Below are positions 8,924-17,858 of a stretch of DNA of 64,000 nt, piece by piece. Source of the DNA: Anaerotruncus rubiinfantis (lineage in GTDB: Bacteria > Bacillota > Clostridia > Oscillospirales > Ruminococcaceae). The notes below the pieces were generated by a model, which saw only the letters and a list, made by a program, of their open reading frames with translations, was not told the origin of the DNA and ran no database searches. The translations under genes were made by a program, and so were the position numbers. Location of the stretch: assembly GCF_900078395.1 (NCBI RefSeq), contig NZ_FKLA01000008.1, positions 310,001-374,000 on the forward strand, read 5' to 3'. Each line of letters starts with the position of its first letter. The stretch's first letter is position 1.

Positions 8924-9457
8924 TTAAAAATGAAACCGCTTCTTAGCATCCAGCCGGTCGAGCGCGGCGGCGGCAATCACAAAGACGGCGGCACTGCCGC
9001 CTGACTGCAAGAGTCCGCCCCACTGGGTTGCCAACGGAGCAAGCCAGTTGCCCGAGAGGACTGCCTCGGCCAGGTAATAGCCCGCGTTCGAGACGATCCC
9101 AGCCGCCAGCAGAGCCAGCGCATTGCGCCGGCAGAGGATGCGGGAGGAACGGTTGGTGAACCAGATTGCGGTGAGTGGCTTGATGATCATGGTGGGCAGC
9201 ACCCAGACGGGCACGCCGGAAACGAGATCGGCAAGTCCGCCGCCAATCGAAGCCGCCGCGCAGGCATAAGGCAGGGGCAGAAGCGAAGCGGCCAGATAGA
9301 TAAACGCATCCCCAAAGTGCATATACCCGCCGTTTGAGCCGATGGGGATGTGGAACAGGTACGCGGTGGTCAGGGTGATCATCGCGGCGAACATCGCGCT
9401 TGCGGTGAGCGTACGGTAGGTCCGGCGGCTCCCGGCGGTCAAATTGACCGTATTCAA
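8924..9457 (-). CDS. ECF transporter S component, vitamin B6-type by context
   Basis: Membrane substrate-capture subunit of an energy-coupling-factor vitamin transporter (177 aa, about five or six helices). Characteristic S-component stretches are HIPIGSNGGYMHFGDAFIYLAASLL near residue 36 and GGGLADLVSGVPVWVLPTMIIKPL near residue 72. It starts with TTG at 9457; its GGAGG site lies inside the last codons of the pyridoxal kinase gene, so the two are translationally linked. That linkage suggests pyridoxine or a relative as substrate. The shared EcfA/EcfT module is not in this window. Confidence 0.8.
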   Translation of the reverse strand: MNTVNLTAGSRRTYRTLTASAMFAAMITLTTAYLFHIPIGSNGGYMHFGDAFIYLAASLLPLPYACAAASIGGGLADLVSGVPVWVLPTMIIKPLTAIWFTNRSSRILCRRNALALLAAGIVSNAGYYLAEAVLSGNWLAPLATQWGGLLQSGGSAAVFVIAAAALDRLDAKKRFHF

Positions 9458-9460
9458 ATC

Positions 9461-10297
9461 TTATTCCTCCTCGATTAAAAGATGCAGGTGGTGCTCGAAG
9501 GCAATCCCATCATTAGGATCGCTCCCGTCGGCACAGGTTTCTGCGGCAGCGGCCTCCAGAAGCGCCGCCGCCTTTAGCAGCGTTGGACCCAGCGGGTCGC
9601 CGCGTACGAGCCCGCCGCAGAGCACAGCGGCCAGGATGTCCCCCGTCCCGGAAAATCCGCCGCCGAACCGTCTGGTTTTGACAGTCAGACGCTGCCCGCT
9701 GTCCGCCTGGTAGCCGAGATTCAGAATGTAATCGCCCTGATGGACGCCGGTGATCACAACCGTTCGGGGTCCTGTTTCGGAAAGGCGGCGGGCGATTTCC
9801 CAGATAGGTTCCAGCGTCTGGGCCTGCGCGCCGGGATAATCACAGCCTGCAAGGATACAGGCTTCGGTGAGATTGGGGGTAATCACATCCGCCCGTGCGG
9901 TGAGCGTTTTCACCGCGTGGCACATCGCCTCATCAAAAACCGGATAGACCTTCCCGTTGTCGCCCAATACCGGGTCGACAAGGACCGGGGTGTGCACCCC
10001 TCCGAATGTATCAATAAAATCCTGCGCAAGGCGCACCTGACCCGGGCTGCATAAAAAGCCGGTGCAGATCCCGTCGAAGTGCGCCCCATGTTTTTTCCAT
10101 TCAGCGGCGAACGAAGCGAGGTGCCCGGTAAGGTCTACACAGTCGTAGCTCGAAAAGCCGGTTTGATTGCTGAGCACGGCTGTGGGAAGCGGGCAGGCCT
10201 GCACACCCATTGCGGCAAGAACCGGAATCGCCGCCGTGAGGGAACATTTTCCAAGGCCGGAAAGATCATTGATGACTGCTGCTTTCGGAACCGCCAA
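9461..10297 (-). CDS. pdxK: Pyridoxal/pyridoxamine kinase
   Basis: ATP-dependent kinase of vitamin B6 vitamers (PfkB/ribokinase superfamily, PdxK/PdxY-like), cytoplasmic. Seen: INDLSGLGKCSLTAAIPVL at the N-terminus, PTAVLSNQTGF, VLVDPVLGDNGK near residue 120, TPNLTEA, VVITGV and the catalytic-loop motif GGGFSGTGDILAAVL near residue 210. I place the start at TTG 10297, 7 nt after AAAGGAGG; the ATG 27 nt further upstream would lie ahead of that site. It is first in the operon with the ECF S component and radical SAM protein, and transcription would begin in the AT-rich stretch left of the tet(W) element. Confidence 0.88.
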   Translation of the reverse strand: MAVPKAAVINDLSGLGKCSLTAAIPVLAAMGVQACPLPTAVLSNQTGFSSYDCVDLTGHLASFAAEWKKHGAHFDGICTGFLCSPGQVRLAQDFIDTFGGVHTPVLVDPVLGDNGKVYPVFDEAMCHAVKTLTARADVITPNLTEACILAGCDYPGAQAQTLEPIWEIARRLSETGPRTVVITGVHQGDYILNLGYQADSGQRLTVKTRRFGGGFSGTGDILAAVLCGGLVRGDPLGPTLLKAAALLEAAAAETCADGSDPNDGIAFEHHLHLLIEEE

Positions 10298-10368
10298 GAG
10301 AAAAACCTCCTTTGCTGTTTCCATTTTATCCGGTACGGCTGAAAAAATAAAATGCGGGGAGTGATCAT

Positions 10369-10446
10369 ATGTTTCGATGGAAATATGTGCAATATGTTGT
10401 AGAATTTGTATATAAATACGGGCGAATAGTGCGTTTTGCTGATTAA
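10369..10446 (+). CDS. Possible 25-residue small protein
   Basis: A short frame encoding MFRWKYVQYVVEFVYKYGRI and five more residues, with GGGGAG seven nt before its ATG. It lies in the AT-rich chromosomal flank between the pdxK start and the left end of the mobile element. The product is basic and aromatic-rich. I know no homologue and chance cannot be excluded. The rest of 10298-10565 shows no gene. Confidence 0.2.
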   Translation: MFRWKYVQYVVEFVYKYGRIVRFAD

Positions 10447-10565
10447 TAAAAGAGCGCTTGAGTGATTATGCTTTTAGATGAAAAAGATACATAAAATCAG
10501 TGGAATTTGGAAGGAAGTAATTATATAATTTGTAGAAATTCCGGATTGAGGAAACGACCGGTGCA

Positions 10566-10586
10566 CCTAGAAAAGAAGCCGGCTGC
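10566..10586 (+). repeat. Left terminal inverted repeat of the tet(W) element
   Basis: CCTAGAAAAG...GCCGGCTGC, 21 bp, exact reverse complement of 21469-21489. It is preceded directly by the dinucleotide CA. Confidence 0.85.
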
Positions 10587-10677
10587 GAATGCTCATGTAC
10601 GGTAAGGAAGCAAGCAACCGAAAACAAGAGATAGACCGCCAGCACTACACTATTCCGAACCAAAGACCAAAAGATAA

Positions 10678-10719
10678 GCATTGTGGGAAAATCTAAACTT
10701 TTGGATTTTCCTACAATGC
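10678..10719. repeat. Long hairpin in the left end of the element
   Basis: GCATTGTGGGAAAATC pairs with GATTTTCCTACAATGC across a 10-base loop, a 16-bp stem with one wobble. A second hairpin, TTTGGTTGG / CCAACCAAA, lies at 10811-10834. No convincing gene lies between 10587 and 10980; the hairpins may be recombinase-binding or transcription-insulating sequences. Confidence 0.5.
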
Positions 10720-10923
10720 CAACTACGGCGGAATCCCTCCCACTCCTTATATCTTTCTGTATACATTGAATTTGTATTTAGTAAAATGCAGACAACACCA
10801 CGGATCGGCTTTTGGTTGGACAATTCCAACCAAACACCACAGCAGACAGCAGAAAACATTCTGAACGCTAGGAAGCCGGTATGATTGTTACATATAAGGG
10901 GAAGAAAAATTTCTTTTAGGTAC

Positions 10924-10952
10924 TTGCTTTCCTAAAACTGATGTGATACAAT
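10924..10952 (+). promoter_or_regulatory. Promoter of tet(W)
   Basis: TTGCTT (10924) and TACAAT (10947) with a 17-bp spacer lie about 30 nt upstream of the tet leader peptide, where tet(M)-type genes carry their promoter. Confidence 0.65.
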
Positions 10953-10980
10953 GATTTAAACCAGAAAAGGAGTAAAAAAT

Positions 10981-11004
10981 ATGCGGCAAGGTATTCTTAA
11001 ATAA
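10981..11004 (+). CDS. tet leader peptide MRQGILK
   Basis: Seven-codon frame with AAAAGGAG upstream. Its last codons (GTATTCTTAAAT) are the 5' arm of a long-range stem with ATTTAAGAATAC near 11079. The same peptide and stem occur in front of tet(M)-type ribosomal protection genes, where ribosome position on the leader governs read-through of a terminator. The regulatory role here is inferred from that resemblance. Confidence 0.75.
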   Translation: MRQGILK

Positions 11005-11171
11005 AACTATAATCAAATAGTGGGAACAAAGGATTATGATAGCTCCTTTTGTAGGGGCTTAGTTTTTTGTACCCAATTTAAGAATACTTTTGCCTTATCA
11101 ATTTTGACATATCCCCAAAAACAGCAATCACAAACAGGTGTATGCTGTATATGTGTATGTCCGCAACTTAT

Positions 11172-11211
11172 AATCCCCAGTGGTAAAAGTATTTTACTGC
11201 TGGGGATTTTT
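11172..11211 (+). terminator. Attenuator terminator upstream of tet(W)
   Basis: AATCCCCAG (11172) pairs with CTGGGGATT (11200), with further GTAAA/TTTAC pairing inside, followed by TTTTTAT. It lies 35 nt upstream of the tet(W) start and is the expected leader attenuator. Confidence 0.8.
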
Positions 11212-11245
11212 ATGCCCTTTGGGGCTGTAAAGGGAGGACAATCAC

Positions 11246-13165
11246 ATGAAAATAATCAATATTGGAATTCTTGCCCATGTAGACGCTGGAAAGACGACCT
11301 TGACGGAGAGCCTGCTATATGCCAGCGGAGCCATTTCAGAACCGGGGAGCGTCGAAAAAGGGACAACGAGGACGGACACCATGTTTTTGGAGCGGCAGCG
11401 TGGGATTACCATTCAAGCGGCAGTCACTTCCTTCCAGTGGCACAGATGTAAAGTTAACATTGTGGATACGCCCGGCCACATGGATTTTTTGGCGGAGGTG
11501 TACCGCTCTTTGGCTGTTTTAGATGGGGCCATCTTGGTGATCTCCGCTAAAGATGGCGTGCAGGCCCAGACCCGTATTCTGTTCCATGCCCTGCGGAAAA
11601 TGAACATTCCCACCGTTATCTTTATCAACAAGATCGACCAGGCTGGCGTTGATTTGCAGAGCGTGGTTCAGTCTGTTCGGGATAAGCTCTCCGCCGATAT
11701 TATCATCAAGCAGACGGTGTCGCTGTCCCCGGAAATAGTCCTGGAGGAAAATACCGACATAGAAGCATGGGATGCGGTCATCGAAAATAACGATGAATTA
11801 TTGGAAAAGTATATCGCAGGAGAACCAATCAGCCGGGAAAAACTTGCGCGGGAGGAACAGCAGCGGGTTCAAGACGCCTCCCTGTTCCCAGTCTATCATG
11901 GCAGCGCCAAAAATGGCCTTGGCATTCAACCGTTGATGGATGCGGTGACAGGGCTGTTCCAACCGATTGGGGAACAGGGGGGCGCCGCCCTATGCGGCAG
12001 CGTTTTCAAGGTTGAGTACACCGATTGCGGCCAGCGGCGTGTCTATCTACGGTTATACAGCGGAACGCTGCGCCTGCGGGATACGGTGGCCCTGGCCGGG
12101 AGAGAAAAGCTGAAAATCACAGAGATGCGTATTCCATCCAAAGGGGAAATTGTTCGGACAGACACCGCTTATCAGGGTGAAATTGTTATCCTTCCCAGCG
12201 ACAGCGTGAGGTTAAACGATGTATTAGGGGACCAAACCCGGCTCCCTCGTAAAAGGTGGCGCGAGGACCCCCTCCCCATGCTGCGGACGACGATTGCGCC
12301 GAAAACGGCAGCGCAAAGAGAACGGCTGCTGGACGCTCTTACGCAACTTGCGGATACTGACCCGCTTTTGCGTTGCGAAGTGGATTCCATCACCCATGAG
12401 ATCATTCTTTCTTTTTTGGGCCGGGTGCAGTTGGAGGTTGTTTCCGCTTTGCTGTCGGAAAAATACAAGCTTGAAACAGTGGTAAAGGAACCCTCCGTCA
12501 TTTATATGGAGCGGCCGCTCAAAGCAGCCAGCCACACCATCCATATCGAGGTGCCGCCCAACCCGTTTTGGGCATCCATAGGACTGTCTGTTACACCACT
12601 CTCGCTTGGCTCCGGTGTACAATACGAGAGCCGGGTTTCGCTGGGATACTTGAACCAGAGTTTTCAAAACGCTGTCAGGGATGGTATCCGTTACGGGCTG
12701 GAGCAGGGCTTGTTCGGCTGGAACGTAACGGACTGTAAGATTTGCTTTGAATACGGGCTTTATTACAGTCCGGTCAGCACGCCGGCGGACTTCCGCTCAT
12801 TGGCCCCGATTGTATTGGAACAGGCATTGAAGGAATCGGGGACGCAGCTGCTGGAACCTTATCTCTCCTTCATCCTCTATGCGCCCCAGGAATACCTTTC
12901 CAGGGCTTATCATGATGCACCGAAATACTGTGCCACCATCGAAACGGCCCAGGTAAAAAAGGATGAAGTTGTCTTTACTGGCGAGATTCCCGCCCGCTGT
13001 ATACAGGCATACCGTACTGATCTGGCCTTTTACACCAACGGGCGGAGCGTATGCCTTACAGAGCTGAAAGGATATCAGGCCGCTGTCGGTCAGCCGGTCA
13101 TCCAGCCCCGCCGTCCAAACAGCCGCCTGGACAAGGTGCGCCATATGTTTCAGAAGGTAATGTAA
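11246..13165 (+). CDS. tet(W): Tetracycline resistance ribosomal protection protein Tet(W)
   Basis: GTPase related to elongation factor G that removes tetracycline from the ribosomal A site. At 639 aa the length equals that of Tet(W), and the sequence matches my recollection of Tet(W) nearly throughout. G motifs are AHVDAGKTT (P-loop, residues 10-18), DTPGH (near 74) and NKID (near 128). C-terminal EF-G-like domains are intact, ending [12 protein letters not shown] follows GGGAGG. The preceding leader peptide and attenuator suggest tetracycline-responsive expression. It is cargo of the surrounding mobile element. Confidence 0.97.
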   Translation: MKIINIGILAHVDAGKTTLTESLLYASGAISEPGSVEKGTTRTDTMFLERQRGITIQAAVTSFQWHRCKVNIVDTPGHMDFLAEVYRSLAVLDGAILVISAKDGVQAQTRILFHALRKMNIPTVIFINKIDQAGVDLQSVVQSVRDKLSADIIIKQTVSLSPEIVLEENTDIEAWDAVIENNDELLEKYIAGEPISREKLAREEQQRVQDASLFPVYHGSAKNGLGIQPLMDAVTGLFQPIGEQGGAALCGSVFKVEYTDCGQRRVYLRLYSGTLRLRDTVALAGREKLKITEMRIPSKGEIVRTDTAYQGEIVILPSDSVRLNDVLGDQTRLPRKRWREDPLPMLRTTIAPKTAAQRERLLDALTQLADTDPLLRCEVDSITHEIILSFLGRVQLEVVSALLSEKYKLETVVKEPSVIYMERPLKAASHTIHIEVPPNPFWASIGLSVTPLSLGSGVQYESRVSLGYLNQSFQNAVRDGIRYGLEQGLFGWNVTDCKICFEYGLYYSPVSTPADFRSLAPIVLEQALKESGTQLLEPYLSFILYAPQEYLSRAYHDAPKYCATIETAQVKKDEVVFTGEIPARCIQAYRTDLAFYTNGRSVCLTELKGYQAAVGQPVIQPRRPNSRLDKVRHMFQKVM

Positions 13166-13278
13166 AGATACATAATCGTCAAGACGGCAACAATCAGAAG
13201 TTATGGAGGGTAACAATGGAATATAGTAAGGAAGATTTAATGGAAGCAAAAAAGCAAATTTGGGGAGTGGGAGAGAAC

Positions 13279-13983
13279 ATGGGAACAGAGGAAAGTAAAA
13301 AAATCTGGGAGGAGAACGCACAATTTTGGGATAATGCAATGGGTGACGAATCTAATGAATTTCACAGAGAGGTAGTGCGTCCCAAAGTAACGGAACTTCT
13401 ATCTCCTAATCCTGCGGATTACATTTTGGATATTGCGTGTGGCAATGGAAATTATTCTTCGTATCTTGCACAAAGAGGCGCTTCGGTTGTCGCTTTTGAT
13501 TACAGCAAAAAAATGATAGAATTGGCTAAAAGACGGCAATCACAATATGCAAAACAAATTGAATTTTGTGTGGCGGATGCGACCGATAGAAAAAGTATAT
13601 TAGAATTAAAAAGAAATCGAGCCTTTACGAAAGCAGTTTCTAATATGGCAATTATGGATATTACGGATATTGAACCACTTCTTATGGCTGTTTATGAACT
13701 GTTGCAGGAAAGCGGAATTTTTGTCTTTGCAACGCAACACCCTTGTTTTGTCACGTTGACTGAAAAATATATGACACCGCACAGTTACTATGATATAGCG
13801 ATTGAAGGGCAACCGAAAGAGCAGATTTATTATCATCGTTCCATACAAGATATTTTTAACCTTTGTTTTAGAGCTGGATTTGTCATTGATGGATTTTATG
13901 AAGAATGTTTTAAAACCAACAAAGAAATTCCTATGGTAATGATAGTAAGGCTTAAGAAGGTAAAACGTGATAGCTTAAAATAA
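13279..13983 (+). CDS. Class I SAM-dependent methyltransferase
   Basis: Rossmann-fold methyltransferase of about 234 aa. Motif I is LDIACGNGNYSSYLAQRGA, followed by VVAFDYSKKMIELAKRR (acidic ribose-binding residue) and CVADATD; the substrate is unknown. I favour ATG 13279 after GGGAGAGAAC. An in-frame ATG at 13216 with GGAGG would add MEYSKEDLMEAKKQIWGVGEN, and those first residues look like the start of an unrelated small protein usually found after tet genes, so the longer form would be a fusion. The gene is markedly AT-rich compared with tet(W) and the mob genes, indicating separate origin. Confidence 0.8.
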   Translation: MGTEESKKIWEENAQFWDNAMGDESNEFHREVVRPKVTELLSPNPADYILDIACGNGNYSSYLAQRGASVVAFDYSKKMIELAKRRQSQYAKQIEFCVADATDRKSILELKRNRAFTKAVSNMAIMDITDIEPLLMAVYELLQESGIFVFATQHPCFVTLTEKYMTPHSYYDIAIEGQPKEQIYYHRSIQDIFNLCFRAGFVIDGFYEECFKTNKEIPMVMIVRLKKVKRDSLK

Positions 13984-14023
13984 ATTCAAGTTTGTCGGGT
14001 AAATAGCAAACCCAGCCGAGCCA

Positions 14024-14065
14024 GTCAACGGTCAAGATGAACGGCGCATATGCGCAGCCGTTGAC
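14024..14065. repeat. Hairpin with nested palindrome upstream of the sigma-like gene
   Basis: GTCAACGG (14024) pairs with CCGTTGAC (14058), enclosing the perfect palindrome GCGCATATGCGC at 14044-14055. It lies in the 171-nt gap between the methyltransferase and sigma-like genes. A regulator or recombinase-accessory site is possible; function unknown. Confidence 0.5.
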
Positions 14066-14154
14066 AGCCCCGCCCGCCTTTGCTGGTAGGCAATCAAGGG
14101 GCGACAGCAAGAAGTGCCACCGCCCCGCACTATTATTCAGAAAGGGGAATTTCC

Positions 14155-14577
14155 ATGACCGACCAGATAGCCTATCAAGAATATATCCAGCGCAGGTACA
14201 ACGCCTTTTGCAAGACTGTTATCCGCTGTGCCGCCTTGGACAAGATTTTGAAGCTTAAACGGCAATGGGAACGGCAAGTTTCCCTTGACTATCTGATGAA
14301 CGAGAAGTTTGTCCAGTTTGCCGCGTCGGAGCCGGACGAGGAATACCCATTTACCGTCTGCGGTCAGACCGTCCTGCTCTGCAACGCCGCCCTTGCCGAC
14401 GCGATCTCTGTTTTGCCGGAGCAGACGCGGGAAGAAATCCTGCGCTATTACTTTCTGCGCCAGCCGCAGCGCGTGATCGGCGCGTGTATTGGCCGGTCAC
14501 GCAGCACAGCGGGGCGGCATATCCAGCTTGCCTTGCAGCGGCTACGCGAAGAAATGGGGGTGAGCCGGTATGAGTAG
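14155..14577 (+). CDS. Sigma-70-like (region 4) regulator of mobile elements
   Basis: 140-residue protein of the small sigma-factor-like group common in Firmicutes integrative elements. The C-terminal 60 residues resemble sigma region 4: SVLPEQTREEILRYYFLRQP followed by a helix-turn-helix GACIGRSRSTAGRHIQLALQRLREEM. There is no clear region 2, so it may work as an activator rather than a true sigma factor. ATG 14155 follows AAAGGGG. It overlaps the next HTH gene by 8 nt, so the two are translationally coupled. Likely controls element genes. Confidence 0.72.
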   Translation: MTDQIAYQEYIQRRYNAFCKTVIRCAALDKILKLKRQWERQVSLDYLMNEKFVQFAASEPDEEYPFTVCGQTVLLCNAALADAISVLPEQTREEILRYYFLRQPQRVIGACIGRSRSTAGRHIQLALQRLREEMGVSRYE

Positions 14578-14782
14578 ACTTCTCCCCTATGAAACAATCC
14601 TCAAAGCCCGTGAGGGCGACCCAGAAGCCGTGAACGCTGTCCTGCTCCACTACGCCGGATATATCCGCTATTTCTCAAAAGTGAACGGGCAGGTCAACGC
14701 CGAGGTGGAGGACTATGTAAAGCAGCGGTTAATTGACTGTCAATTCAAGTTCCGGCTTGACGAACCACCGGACAAGTCATAA
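14570..14782 (+). CDS. Small helix-turn-helix protein of conjugative elements
   Basis: 70-residue protein (MSRLLPYETILKAREGDPEAV..) of the helix-turn-helix group found beside sigma-like genes in Tn916-like and related elements. The pattern KAREGDPEAVNAVLLHYAGYIRYFS resembles sigma region 2-type helices, so together with the preceding gene it may act as a split sigma-like pair. It overlaps the upstream gene and ends 36 nt before a terminator. Specific role unknown. Confidence 0.7.
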   Translation: MSRLLPYETILKAREGDPEAVNAVLLHYAGYIRYFSKVNGQVNAEVEDYVKQRLIDCQFKFRLDEPPDKS

Positions 14783-14817
14783 AAACTGAATACCAGCCGC
14801 CACCGACGCGGCCAGCG

Positions 14818-14855
14818 AAAGCAGTAAGTCTTGAAAAAGATTTACTGCTTTTTTT
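14818..14855 (+). terminator. Intrinsic terminator after the HTH gene
   Basis: AAAGCAGTAAGTC pairs with GATTTACTGCTTT (one wobble) and ends in a run of seven T. Confidence 0.8.
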
Positions 14856-15365
14856 GTTGTCCGGCTCCGCTCCCGGCCATTTTGCCCCCTGCCGGTTGTA
14901 GTAGTAAGCGAGGAGGGAATTTTTCTGCCCTGGTGTTTGGCATTTGGAGCATTTACCCGTAGTAGAGGGCAAAGAGAAAGGATTTCTCCAACACCGGGTA
15001 GAAACCACTGCGTCCGGTGTCATTTTAGCGAAAGCGGGCAGGAATGCCCTTTACAGGATTAGTAGTAGCAGAAAAAGAGAAACAAACTTTTGTGGTTGCA
15101 GTTTTCCAAAAAAGTGGCGGACGGAAGTGAGAGAAAGTTTGCAGTCACGGAGAGCAAGTTTCTACCACGGTGCCAAAATCCGCAATTCTGCGGTTTTGCC
15201 CCTCGCGGGAAACTTGTTGGGGAGTGCCTTCCCCAAACCCTGCTATGGCGGCTTGCGCCGCAAAAATATTTCCGTCCGGCAGGCCATTTTTTTGCGAGAA
15301 CTGCCCCGGAAATACCTAACAGACCAGCCTATTTTTTGTGATAAGTGAAAGGAGGTTTACAGCCT
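14856..15365. other. Non-coding region upstream of mobC, candidate oriT
   Basis: 510 nt without a convincing gene, directly before mobC and the relaxase, where origins of transfer of mobilizable elements usually lie. It contains several short hairpins: CGCAATTCTGCG at 15181, TTGGGGA/TCCCCAA at 15217-15236, and GGCG/CGCC near 15250. An open frame crosses it at 14944-15348 but has no ribosome binding site and no protein-like composition. No nic site can be named. Confidence 0.4.
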
Positions 15366-15764
15366 ATGCCGAAGCGATACAACACACCCCACCGCAGCCG
15401 CGTTGTGAAAACCCGGCTGTCCGAAGAAGAATACGCCGACTTCACAGCGCGGCTTGCGCCCTATGGTATCAGCCAGTCCGAATTTCTCCGGCAGGCGATA
15501 CGGCGGGCGACTATACGCCCCGTAATCCATGTGTCGGCGGTCAATGATGAACTGCTCTCCGCTGTTGGAAAGCTGGCCGCCGAGTATGGCAAGATTGGCG
15601 GCAACCTCAACCAGATTGCCCGGTATCTGAACGAGTACGGCGTACCCTATAACGCGCTGTCCGGCGAGGTACGCGCCGCCATAGCCGACCTTGCCGCCCT
15701 CAAGTATGAAGTCCTCAAGAAAGTAGGTGACGCAGTTGGCAACACTCAAGCATATCAACTCTAA
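15366..15764 (+). CDS. mobC: MobC-type plasmid mobilization relaxosome protein
   Basis: Accessory DNA-binding protein (132 aa) that helps the relaxase open oriT. The N-terminal half is ribbon-helix-helix-like (RVVKTRLSEEEYADFTARLAPYGISQSEFLRQAIR) and the C-terminal half has the MobC signature GKIGGNLNQIARYLNE near residue 80. ATG 15366 is placed 8 nt after AAAGGAGG; an upstream GTG overlaps that site. Its 3' end overlaps the relaxase start by 29 nt, typical of MobC-relaxase pairs. Confidence 0.85.
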   Translation: MPKRYNTPHRSRVVKTRLSEEEYADFTARLAPYGISQSEFLRQAIRRATIRPVIHVSAVNDELLSAVGKLAAEYGKIGGNLNQIARYLNEYGVPYNALSGEVRAAIADLAALKYEVLKKVGDAVGNTQAYQL

Positions 15765-17362
15765 AAACGCCGACTACGGAGCCGCCGAACAATACCTGCT
15801 GTTTGAGCATGACGAGTTTACCATGAAGCCTGTCCTTGATGAAACCGGCAGGCTTATCCCCCGCGAGGGACTACCGGCTGTCCACGCTGAACTGCGGCGG
15901 GGAGGATTTTGCCGTTGCCTGTATGCGGGCAAATCTCCGCTATGAGAAGAACCAGCGGCGGGAAGATGTGAAAAGCCACCACTATATCATCAGCTTTGAC
16001 CCACGGGACGGCCCGGACAACGGCTTGACCGTAGACCGGGCGCAGGAGTTGGGCGAGAAGTTTTGCGCCGAGCATTTCCCCGGCCACCAAGCCCTTGTAT
16101 GCACCCACCCGGACGGGCATAACCACAGCGGAAATATCCATGTGCATATCGTCATTAACAGCCTGCGGATTGAGGAAGTGCCGTTCCTGCCCTACATGGA
16201 CAGGCCAGCCGACACGAAAGCCGGTTGCAAGCACCGCTGTACCGACGCGGCCTTGCGCTACTTCAAGTCCGAAGTCATGGAGATGTGCCACCGGGAGGGG
16301 CTTTACCAAATCGACCTCTTGAACGGCAGCAAGAACCGCGTCACAGACCGGGAGTATTGGGCGCAGAAAAAGGGACAGGCCGCACTGGACAGGCAGAACG
16401 CCCCCATGATTGCAGGCGGTATCACGCCCCGGCAGACCAAGTTTGAAACGAACAAGGAGAAGCTGCGGCAGACCATACGCGCCGCGCTGTCTACAGCGGC
16501 CTCATTCGAGGACTTTTCCTCTCTGCTGCTGCGGGAGGGCGTGGCCGTCAAGGAGAGCCGGGGGCGGCTTTCCTACCTTACGCCGGACAGGACAAAGCCC
16601 ATTACCGCCCGGAAGCTGGGTGACGACTTTGACCGCGCCGCTGTCCTTGCCGTTTTGGAGCAGAACGCCGCCAGAGCCACAGAAAAGGCCGCGGCCATAC
16701 TCGAATACCCCCGGCGTGGGAAAACCGGCATACAGCCCACAAAAGCCCCTCAAACCGCCCCGAAACAGGACGGTGTGCAGCGGCTTGTGGACATTGAGCA
16801 GAAGAAAGCCGAGGGCAAAGGCCGGGGCTATGAACGCTGGGCGACCATGCACAACCTCAAACAAATGGCCGCGACGCTGAATGTGTATCAGGAATACGGC
16901 TTCACTTCCCCGGAGCAGTTGGAAGCCGCCGTTGATACCGCCTATCAGGAAATGCGCCAGACCAGCGGCAAGCTGAAAGCACTGGAAACGAAGCTGCAAG
17001 GGAAAAAGGAGTTGCAGCGACAGGTACTTGCCTACGCCAAGACCAAGCCCGCCCGCGACGGCCTGAAAGCGCAGAAATCCCCCAAAGCCCGCGAAGCATA
17101 CCGGCAGGCGCATGAGAGCGATTTTATCATAGCCGATGCAGCCGCCCGGTATTTCAAGGCACATGGCATTACCAGGCTGCCCGCCCGGAAAGCGTTGCAG
17201 GACGAGATCGAGCAGCTTGTTTCCAAGAAATCCGGCCTGTATAACACCTACCACGAACAGAAGCAGCGGTATGCTGAGTTGCAGACCGTCAAGCGGAATA
17301 TCGACCAGATTTTGCGCCGGAGCGAGCCACAGCGCAGAAAGGAGCAGAGCCATGAGCGATAA
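15736..17362 (+). pseudogene. Relaxase (mobilization nuclease), frameshifted
   Basis: MobA/VirD2-type relaxase that would nick oriT. The reading frame starts at TTG 15736 (ATLKHINSKNADYGAAEQYL) but shifts at GGG 15867-15869: the upstream frame ends at 15945, and the family sequence (RDYRLSTLNCGGEDFAV) resumes one frame over and runs to 17362. The second part keeps the three-histidine motif HPDGHNHSGNIHVHIVINS and a long coiled-coil C-terminus ending at the next gene. One extra G would explain it. The N-terminal part with the presumed catalytic tyrosine region is cut off, so mobilization is probably lost unless frameshifting or a sequencing error is involved. Confidence 0.85.
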
Positions 17363-17738
17363 GCTGCCCCGCATGGACTACCGCCAGCACCGGCGGGCGC
17401 GGCGGCTGGTGCATGAGTGCTGTAACTATGACGAGGGAAACTGCCTGCTGTTGGACGACGGGGAGCCTTGCGTGTGCGTCCAGAGCATTTCCCTTTCCCT
17501 CATGTGCCGCTGGTTCCGTGTGGCTGTCCTGCCCCTTGACGGGGAGCTGGCCGCAGCCCTCCTGTACCGGGGGAGCCAGAAACGGTGCGCCGTCTGCGGC
17601 GCGGCCTTTGTCCCCAAATCCAACCGGGGAAAATACTGCCCCGACTGCGCCGGACGCATGAAGAAAATCAAAGCCGCCGAGCGAAAGCGGAAACAAAGGC
17701 ATAAATGTCACGCTTTAGAGCCTTTCAAACCCGCATAA
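17352..17738 (+). CDS. Cysteine-rich VLP-domain protein
   Basis: 128-residue protein of the cysteine-rich VLP group found after relaxase genes in Firmicutes mobile elements. The first half (MDYRQHRRARRLVHECCNYD..NCLLLDDGE..CVC) and the second (CAVCGAAFVPKSNRGKYCPDCAGR) each carry cysteine clusters; the latter is a classic zinc ribbon. The tail is strongly basic (KKIKAAERKRKQRHK), suggesting nucleic-acid binding. ATG 17352 overlaps the relaxase 3' end by 11 nt. Role in transfer or replication is unknown. Confidence 0.78.
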   Translation: MSDKLPRMDYRQHRRARRLVHECCNYDEGNCLLLDDGEPCVCVQSISLSLMCRWFRVAVLPLDGELAAALLYRGSQKRCAVCGAAFVPKSNRGKYCPDCAGRMKKIKAAERKRKQRHKCHALEPFKPA

Positions 17739-17858
17739 ACCAAGGCTTTTTTCGTGGGTGTCAAAGGGTGTGCGATACATTTATCCTTTTCCCCCGGAAA
17801 CGGCGTTCTAAATGCGTACAAACCGCCAAAATCAACCCGAACACAGGGAGGTGATCCT

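Noticed and set aside
10681..10884. Short open frames in the left end of the mobile element
   Set aside because: They run through hairpins and have no ribosome site or family resemblance.
14944..15348. 134-codon open frame before mobC
   Set aside because: No ribosome site, no recognisable domain, and it covers the hairpin-rich presumed oriT region.
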